From DAOUBP01 sp034432655 (GTDB lineage Bacteria > Chloroflexota > Anaerolineae > CG2-30-64-16), in the NCBI GenBank assembly GCA_034432655.1, contig DAOUBP010000152.1, forward strand, positions 55,370 to 119,369: DNA of 64,000 bases. The letters run 5' to 3'. The translations under genes were made by a program, and so were the position numbers. The stretch's first letter is position 1. Each line of letters starts with the position of its first letter. The notes beneath the pieces were generated by a model. It ran no database searches. It was given only the letters and a program-made list of their open reading frames with translations, and had not been told where the DNA came from. This document shows, piece by piece, positions 58,582-64,000 of this stretch.

Positions 58582-60048
58582 TCATGACCCCATTCGTGGA
58601 CGCCCCCGCGCCCGCCTCCCCGCGAATTCCGTCCCGATGTGCACGCCGAAGCGCGGCAGGATCGTCCGGTGCACCAGCAAGATCAACGCCGCCACGCCGA
58701 ACGCGATCAGGAAGATCACCAGCGCCGCGCCGACGTTGCTCATCAGGTTCGGGTTGATCAGCATCACCGCGGCCAGCGTCAACATCAGCGTGCCGCCGAT
58801 CAGCTTCAGGATGCGGCCGTGCTTTTCCTCCAGCTTGCTGGCGCGCAGGCTGAAGACCGCCGCCAGGAAGATGCCGATCTCGTCAACCTGGTAGATGAGC
58901 ATGTAAAGCACCAGCAGGACGATGAACGTCAACACGGCCACGCCCTGGCTGGCCAGCAGGTTCGTCCACAGCACCGGGAAGCCGGCCGTGCACGAGAATT
59001 CCACCAGCGACGCGCCGGCCGACATCACCACCGTCGCGCCGATCAGCGCGGGCATGGACTCGCCGGCGTTGAGCACGCGGCGCATGCTGCGGTACAGGCC
59101 GGGCTTCTTCTCGTCGGAGATGGTGAAGGAGATGCCTTCCTTGTACCAGAAGTAATCCTTGATGTTCACGGCCGCGAAGAAGAGCGCCAACAGTGCCACG
59201 ATGACCCGGATCCAGCCCGCGAAGCTGACGATGGTGAACATGGTGAAGAGCCCGGCGATGAACAGCACATAGACCAGCGAGGTGACGGTGAGGAACACCA
59301 GGCCGATGATGAAGACCTTTTTCCGCGAACCGGTGTGCAGCGTCAGCGCCAGCAGCACCGAGAGCACCCACAACGAGCACGGGTTGAAGCCGTCCACGAA
59401 CGCGATGATGGCCGTGCTGACCGCCAACGACTGCGTCGCCAGGTCCACCGGGCCGATGAGTGGCAGGGTCAACGTGCTGTTCCGGGCGGCCGGGCCCGGC
59501 GCCGGGTTGCCGGCTGCCGGAGCGGCTGTTGGGGACTGCGGCTCGGCCGCGGCCGGCGCTGCGGGCACCTGGGCAACTGCGGGCGCCGGGGCCGGCGTGG
59601 CCGCGGGTGAGAAGATCCCTGCGCCGGCGTCGGGACAGCCCGAAAGCAGGCACGCGCCCACATAAGCCTCGATCTCCTTGCCGATGGGGTCCCGGGCATA
59701 GCCGACCCAGTAGCGGTCGCCGATGAAGATGGTGGGCACGCCGGACGGCTCGAAGCCGAACTTGGCCGCCATGCGGACGAACGGATCGCGGTTTTCCGGG
59801 TGATACCACACCTCGAAGTCCCGGATCTGGACGCGCGGGAAACGCTGCGTCAGGCCTGCCAGGAACGGCTTGGCTTCCGCACAATGCGGGCAGCCGTCGC
59901 CCCAGAAGAAGTAGATGTAGACGGGATCGGCCGTTTGGGCCACCGCATCGGTCACAGGTCCCAACCTTGATTCCGCCGAGACCGGCATGGCCACAAGCCA
60001 GGTGGCCGCCATCATCAGCATCAAGGATAACCAGAATTTCAGTCGCAT
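58582..60048 (-). CDS. thioredoxin-like domain fused to CcdA/DsbD-type membrane domain
   Basis: 488 residues from ATG 60048 (AGGAAGAGGA upstream). Signal-type segment 1-24 (LSLMLMMAATWLVAMPVSA). An exported thioredoxin-fold domain follows with FFWGDGCPHCAEAKPFL (CPHC) and PSGVPTIFIGDRYWVGY. A Pro/Ala linker leads to a membrane domain of 6-8 helices with VDGFNPCSLWVLSVLLAL and SLVEFSCTAGFPVLW, the paired Cys of CcdA/DsbD. This layout moves electrons from cytoplasmic thiols across the membrane to the fused CPHC. It is the reverse domain order of DsbD. Located after the free thioredoxin-like protein gene. Confidence 0.9.
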   Translation of the reverse strand: MRLKFWLSLMLMMAATWLVAMPVSAESRLGPVTDAVAQTADPVYIYFFWGDGCPHCAEAKPFLAGLTQRFPRVQIRDFEVWYHPENRDPFVRMAAKFGFEPSGVPTIFIGDRYWVGYARDPIGKEIEAYVGACLLSGCPDAGAGIFSPAATPAPAPAVAQVPAAPAAAEPQSPTAAPAAGNPAPGPAARNSTLTLPLIGPVDLATQSLAVSTAIIAFVDGFNPCSLWVLSVLLALTLHTGSRKKVFIIGLVFLTVTSLVYVLFIAGLFTMFTIVSFAGWIRVIVALLALFFAAVNIKDYFWYKEGISFTISDEKKPGLYRSMRRVLNAGESMPALIGATVVMSAGASLVEFSCTAGFPVLWTNLLASQGVAVLTFIVLLVLYMLIYQVDEIGIFLAAVFSLRASKLEEKHGRILKLIGGTLMLTLAAVMLINPNLMSNVGAALVIFLIAFGVAALILLVHRTILPRFGVHIGTEFAGRRARGRPRMGS

Positions 60049-60098
60049 GATCCTCTTCCTCAGCAATTTGCTTCTGTCTCTTCGTGCCTTTGTGTGGG

Positions 60099-60854
60099 TC
60101 ATGGCCTGCCCCGCAGCCGGCGGAGGCCGAGCACGCCGCCGGCGATGGCTCCCAGGCCCACGACCAGCGCGCCGGCCAGCAGCGGCGCCGGCAGCGTGTC
60201 CTGCCGGCCGGCCGGGGCAGCCGCGGCGCCGACAGCAGCGGTGCCTTCGGGACATGGGGTGTTGAAGTCACACGCATCATCGGACCGCGTCGCAGCCCGG
60301 GTCGTTCCGACGCGCGCCGGCGGCGCAGGCCAGTCCGTCCCGCCGGCCGCCAGCCCGGCCTGGATCAGCCCGGGCAGCTCGCGCCGGATCTGCTCCACGC
60401 CCAGCAGCGCGCGGTCCCCGATTAACAGAAATGGCACGCTGGCCCGGCCGCGCGCGTAACCGTAAGCCTCGGCCAGGTCGAAGAAGGCGCTGATGTCTTC
60501 CAGGCTGATGACCTCGACCAGCCGGACCTCCAATGCCGGGCCGTATTGCGCTTGCAGTGGCGGGAGGATGTCGTCCAGCACCTCGTGGCAATGGCCACAT
60601 CCCTCTGCCCAGTACAACACAATGCGTACCACCGCCGTCGGTTGGGCCGGGTTTGCTGTGGGCCCGGTGACAGCCGGGGCACTGACTGTGGGAGCTGAGG
60701 CCGTCACCGTCGCGATGCGTGAGCGTCCCTTGATCAGCCGACAGCCCTCGCAGCCCTGGGCGCCAACAGGTGTCCAGGACATGCCCATCAGCATCAACAG
60801 GGAGATCGCGCTACCGATCAACGCGTGCACGATCCTGAACTTCCCCTTCAGCAT
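60099..60854 (-). CDS. membrane-attached thioredoxin-like protein with extra CxxC
   Basis: 251 residues from ATG 60854, which overlaps the end of the FmdE gene by 7 nt (coupling). Signal segment (ALIGSAISLLMLMGMSWTPV), then QGCEGCRLIKG, an extra CxxC near the mature N-terminus. A thioredoxin-like domain follows, with VLYWAEGCGHCHEVLDDIL (CGHC) and SVPFLLIGDRALLG. A Ser/Ala linker contains DACDFNTPC, and LPAPLLAGALVVGLGAIAGG is a C-terminal membrane helix followed by Arg. It is probably an extracytoplasmic thiol-redox protein reduced by the CcdA fusion encoded next. Confidence 0.85.
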   Translation of the reverse strand: MLKGKFRIVHALIGSAISLLMLMGMSWTPVGAQGCEGCRLIKGRSRIATVTASAPTVSAPAVTGPTANPAQPTAVVRIVLYWAEGCGHCHEVLDDILPPLQAQYGPALEVRLVEVISLEDISAFFDLAEAYGYARGRASVPFLLIGDRALLGVEQIRRELPGLIQAGLAAGGTDWPAPPARVGTTRAATRSDDACDFNTPCPEGTAAVGAAAAPAGRQDTLPAPLLAGALVVGLGAIAGGVLGLRRLRGRP

Positions 60855-61465
60855 CCGTCCGGGTTTTCCTCGCACGAACAAGGGATGCACAGCGGCCGGC
60901 CTCCGACGTTCCGTACGAACGCCTCCATGACGTACTCGCCGCAGCGCGCGCAGCGGGTCTTAGCATAGGAAAGCTGCGCCTGCTGGTAGGGAAAGCCCAC
61001 CTCGTGCTCCACCTTGAAGATCACGTCGTCGGGCAGGGACTCCAGCCACGCCAACACCTCTTCGATCACCCCCGGCGGCATGTCGCTCGGATCCATCCCG
61101 CGCGCCCGCAGCAGGTGGAAACGGGACCGTTCCAGCTGATCCACGAACTCGGGCCGCAGGCTGTAGCGGATCGCGCCGCCCCGCTGGGGATAGTAGAAGC
61201 TGGCCGCCAGCTTGCCGTAGAAGGTCTTGGCGATCATGATCTGGCCGTAAATCGCGCCGGTGGCCGCGCGGATGCCGTCCACGATGCAGGTGTACGGGTT
61301 CCCTTCGCCGAACTCCGGCAACACCAGCAGGCCACGGTTGCGCGAGCGCTCAAAGCGCAGCGCCGCCATGGCCAGGTTGCCCATGCGAAAGCCGATGGCC
61401 AGATACGGACAGCGATGGGTATGAAAGGCGACGGCCCAGTCGGGCAACCCACGCGATGCAGACAT
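60848..61465 (-). CDS. FmdE-family protein with C-terminal zinc-knuckle
   Basis: 205 residues. The FmdE core is clear: FHTHRCPYLAIGFRMGNLAM at the N-terminus with the conserved His/Cys, then LPEFGEGNPYTCIVDGIRAA and TGAIYGQIMIAKTFYGKLAA. The C-terminus has TRCARCGEYVMEAFV with CIPCSCEENPDGC, a zinc-finger-like tail found in the longer FmdE proteins. FmdE proteins occur with molybdenum/tungsten formylmethanofuran dehydrogenase operons but their biochemical role is not settled. It lies 10 nt after the radical SAM gene and overlaps the thioredoxin-like gene. Confidence 0.92.
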   Translation of the reverse strand: MSASRGLPDWAVAFHTHRCPYLAIGFRMGNLAMAALRFERSRNRGLLVLPEFGEGNPYTCIVDGIRAATGAIYGQIMIAKTFYGKLAASFYYPQRGGAIRYSLRPEFVDQLERSRFHLLRARGMDPSDMPPGVIEEVLAWLESLPDDVIFKVEHEVGFPYQQAQLSYAKTRCARCGEYVMEAFVRNVGGRPLCIPCSCEENPDGC

Positions 61466-61475
61466 GCTCCCTCTT

Positions 61476-62774
61476 TCACGGACAAAGCACGATCCCCTGC
61501 GCCCACAGGCATTCGCCGCAGGCGGGGAACGGATTGCTGTAACAGTCGGTCTCGTTGGTGTCGGTCAGCGGACAGCCGCCGCACGCAAAACAGGCCGGGA
61601 AGTCGAACGCGCGCACTCGCCGCCGGAATTCTCGATAGCCCGCATCGCGCCAGATCTCGGCCAGCGGCCGCTCGTCCACCTGGCCGACCGTATGGCTGCG
61701 CACCATCTTCCAGTGATCGTTGACGTACTCCGGATGCGTGTGCAGCAACGACAGGCACGGCGCCACGCGACCATCCCAGGCCACCGCCAGCATCCCTTCG
61801 TGGACGAAGCGGCAATGGTTGCGCTGCGGGCCGCGCGGAGAGCCGGGATGCGGCCAGGTCGGGCCGTGATCCAGCAGGGCGGCCAGGGCCGGCCGGGACC
61901 GATCATCCAGCGCCAGGCGCGCCAGCTCCAGCCGTGGCCGCCAGCTCGCGTCGGGAAAGCTGGCCGCCCAGGCCGCCGCGCTCCACAGCATTTCGGCGGC
62001 CATCTCGGGCGTATGCGGCACCACGTTGCTCACCGACACGAAGTCCAGCGCCAGGTCGTGGGCCAGCGCCAGCAGCCGCGGCAGGCTGCCGATGTTGCGC
62101 TGCGCAGCCACGAACGCCACGCCCACTTCGGTCGGCCGCCGCGCCCGACGCCGCGCCTCCAACAGATGCCTGAGCGCCTCGACCGCCGGCGCTTGTGCAT
62201 GTCCGCGCACAGCAGTATACGCGATTTCGTCCCCGCCGTCCAGCGAGACCGTCACCTGGCCCACGCCCAACGCCACCAGCTCGCGCGCCATCGCCGCATC
62301 CAGCAGCGTGCCATTGGTGATGATCTCCATCCGCGCGCCGCGCTCGCGCGCCAGACGCACCAGCTCCAGGAAGTGCGGATGGACCAGCGGTTCGCCGAAC
62401 CCGCTGAGGGATAGGGTGACGGGGTAACGCGGGGACGCGGAGACCGCGGGCAAACCGTCCAGCAGTCTTACGAAGCGGGCCAGGGGCATGTGGCCCAGCG
62501 GCTCATCCCACGTGCGGCGGATGCAGATGGCGCAGGCCAGGTTGCACGCGCTGGTCACCTCGACGTAGACCTTGCGCAGCGCATCCGTCCGCAGATGCAG
62601 GCCATCTGGCCCGAGCTCGCCGATCAGCTCGTCGTCGGTGTCCAGGCCGGCCGGGGCCAGGAGATCCGCGGGCAGGGTGAGCGGCTCACCTTCGCCCGTC
62701 GGCGGCGCGAGGGTGAAATACCTGCGTTCAGGCGTCTCGCGGATCGCCTGGCCTAGACCAACAGTGCTTGGCAT
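61476..62774 (-). CDS. AbrB-like-domain radical SAM/SPASM-type protein (copy 2)
   Basis: 432 residues from ATG 62774 (ATG 62816 lies in repeat DNA). A paralogue of the protein at 50911-52146, with the N-terminal SpoVT/AbrB-like region (EPLTLPADLLAPAGLDTDDE). Radical SAM motif SACNLACAICIRRTWDEPLG, then SLSGFGEPLVHP, EIITNGTLLD and VTVSLDGGDE. The Cys-rich end (CFACGGCPLTDTNETDC, PACGECLWAQGIVLCP) keeps every cysteine of copy 1. The pair may mature tungsten- or molybdenum-dependent enzymes (inference). In this cluster it sits between ACR3 and FmdE. Confidence 0.87.
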   Translation of the reverse strand: MPSTVGLGQAIRETPERRYFTLAPPTGEGEPLTLPADLLAPAGLDTDDELIGELGPDGLHLRTDALRKVYVEVTSACNLACAICIRRTWDEPLGHMPLARFVRLLDGLPAVSASPRYPVTLSLSGFGEPLVHPHFLELVRLARERGARMEIITNGTLLDAAMARELVALGVGQVTVSLDGGDEIAYTAVRGHAQAPAVEALRHLLEARRRARRPTEVGVAFVAAQRNIGSLPRLLALAHDLALDFVSVSNVVPHTPEMAAEMLWSAAAWAASFPDASWRPRLELARLALDDRSRPALAALLDHGPTWPHPGSPRGPQRNHCRFVHEGMLAVAWDGRVAPCLSLLHTHPEYVNDHWKMVRSHTVGQVDERPLAEIWRDAGYREFRRRVRAFDFPACFACGGCPLTDTNETDCYSNPFPACGECLWAQGIVLCP

Positions 62775-62792
62775 GCCGATTCTCGCGCTGAC

Positions 62793-62858
62793 CTCACACA
62801 AAGACACCCGGATCAAAGGTGGATCTCATTCTTTGTGCTCTTTGTGTCTTTGTGTGAG
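62793..62858. repeat. CACAAAGACAC-type inverted repeat, copy 2
   Basis: A perfect 15-bp pair: CTCACACAAAGACAC (62793-62807) with GTGTCTTTGTGTGAG (62844-62858), between the ACR3 stop and the radical SAM start. It may act as a weak terminator or stabilising hairpin after the ACR3 gene. Confidence 0.85.
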
Positions 62859-62875
62859 TTTCTCATCCGTCTCTC

Positions 62876-64000
<1,125 letters not shown>

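Overview
The window is GC-rich, tightly packed bacterial chromosome, most likely from a Chloroflexota (Anaerolineae-like) organism. This is inferred from: an extracellular contractile injection system (eCIS) of the type common in that phylum; a large surface protein with Thr/Pro linkers ending in VYVPMLLRP, a C-terminal pattern I associate with Chloroflexota exported proteins; AbrB-domain radical SAM proteins; and many short intergenic repeats. No rRNA, tRNA, IS element or CRISPR array was found.

Layout. 1-18.5 kb (+): the distal part of an eCIS operon (DUF4255 protein, AAA ATPase, DUF4157 protein, tube-type protein, LysM protein, gpD hub, gpV spike, PAAR tip, gp25, two baseplate-J-like proteins, gpI/beta-helix protein, DUF6519 protein). 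Sheath and tube genes would lie before base 1. The operon ends inside the remnant of an FmdB-type zinc-ribbon gene. 18.7-21.9 kb (-): SCO - PCu(A)C - methyltransferase - M20 peptidase. 22-24.6 kb: flavin reductase and MATE exporter from divergent promoters, then an NTF2-like protein. 24.7-29.1 kb (-): a 1468-residue modular secreted protein. 29.3-29.6 kb: a frameshifted remnant of a sugar ABC permease. 29.6-34.2 kb (-): dipeptide epimerase, M19 dipeptidase, NlpC/P60 peptidase (probable murein-peptide salvage) and an alpha-oxoamine synthase. 34.3-39.4 kb: PCMT, a membrane spermidine-synthase-like protein, an M20 peptidase and a zinc-ribbon protein. 39.8-47.9 kb (+): an AddAB-like set split over three genes, followed by recJ. 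48-50.8 kb: a small membrane protein and a NarL-type two-component pair. 50.9-55.6 kb (-): methyltransferase, minimal SufC/SufB pair, SufT/DUF59 and an AbrB-radical SAM protein. 55.8-57.8 kb (+): a ClC channel with CBS and TrkA-C domains. 58-64 kb (-): ACR3 arsenite permease, a second AbrB-radical SAM paralogue, an FmdE-family protein, a thioredoxin-like protein, a thioredoxin-CcdA fusion and an Fe-S domain protein.

Most notable: (i) the ACR3 / radical SAM / FmdE / thiol-redox / Fe-S cluster, which I cannot match to a described system; (ii) the eCIS with a DUF4157 protein whose C-terminal half has a caspase-like His/Cys layout; (iii) a split AddAB nuclease; (iv) 7-bp and 8-bp tandem arrays filling spacers between co-directional genes, the 7-bp arrays running directly into two unrelated start codons; (v) short palindromic elements inserted in frame in a membrane-protein gene. 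Family assignments rest on motifs read by eye; no database search was run.
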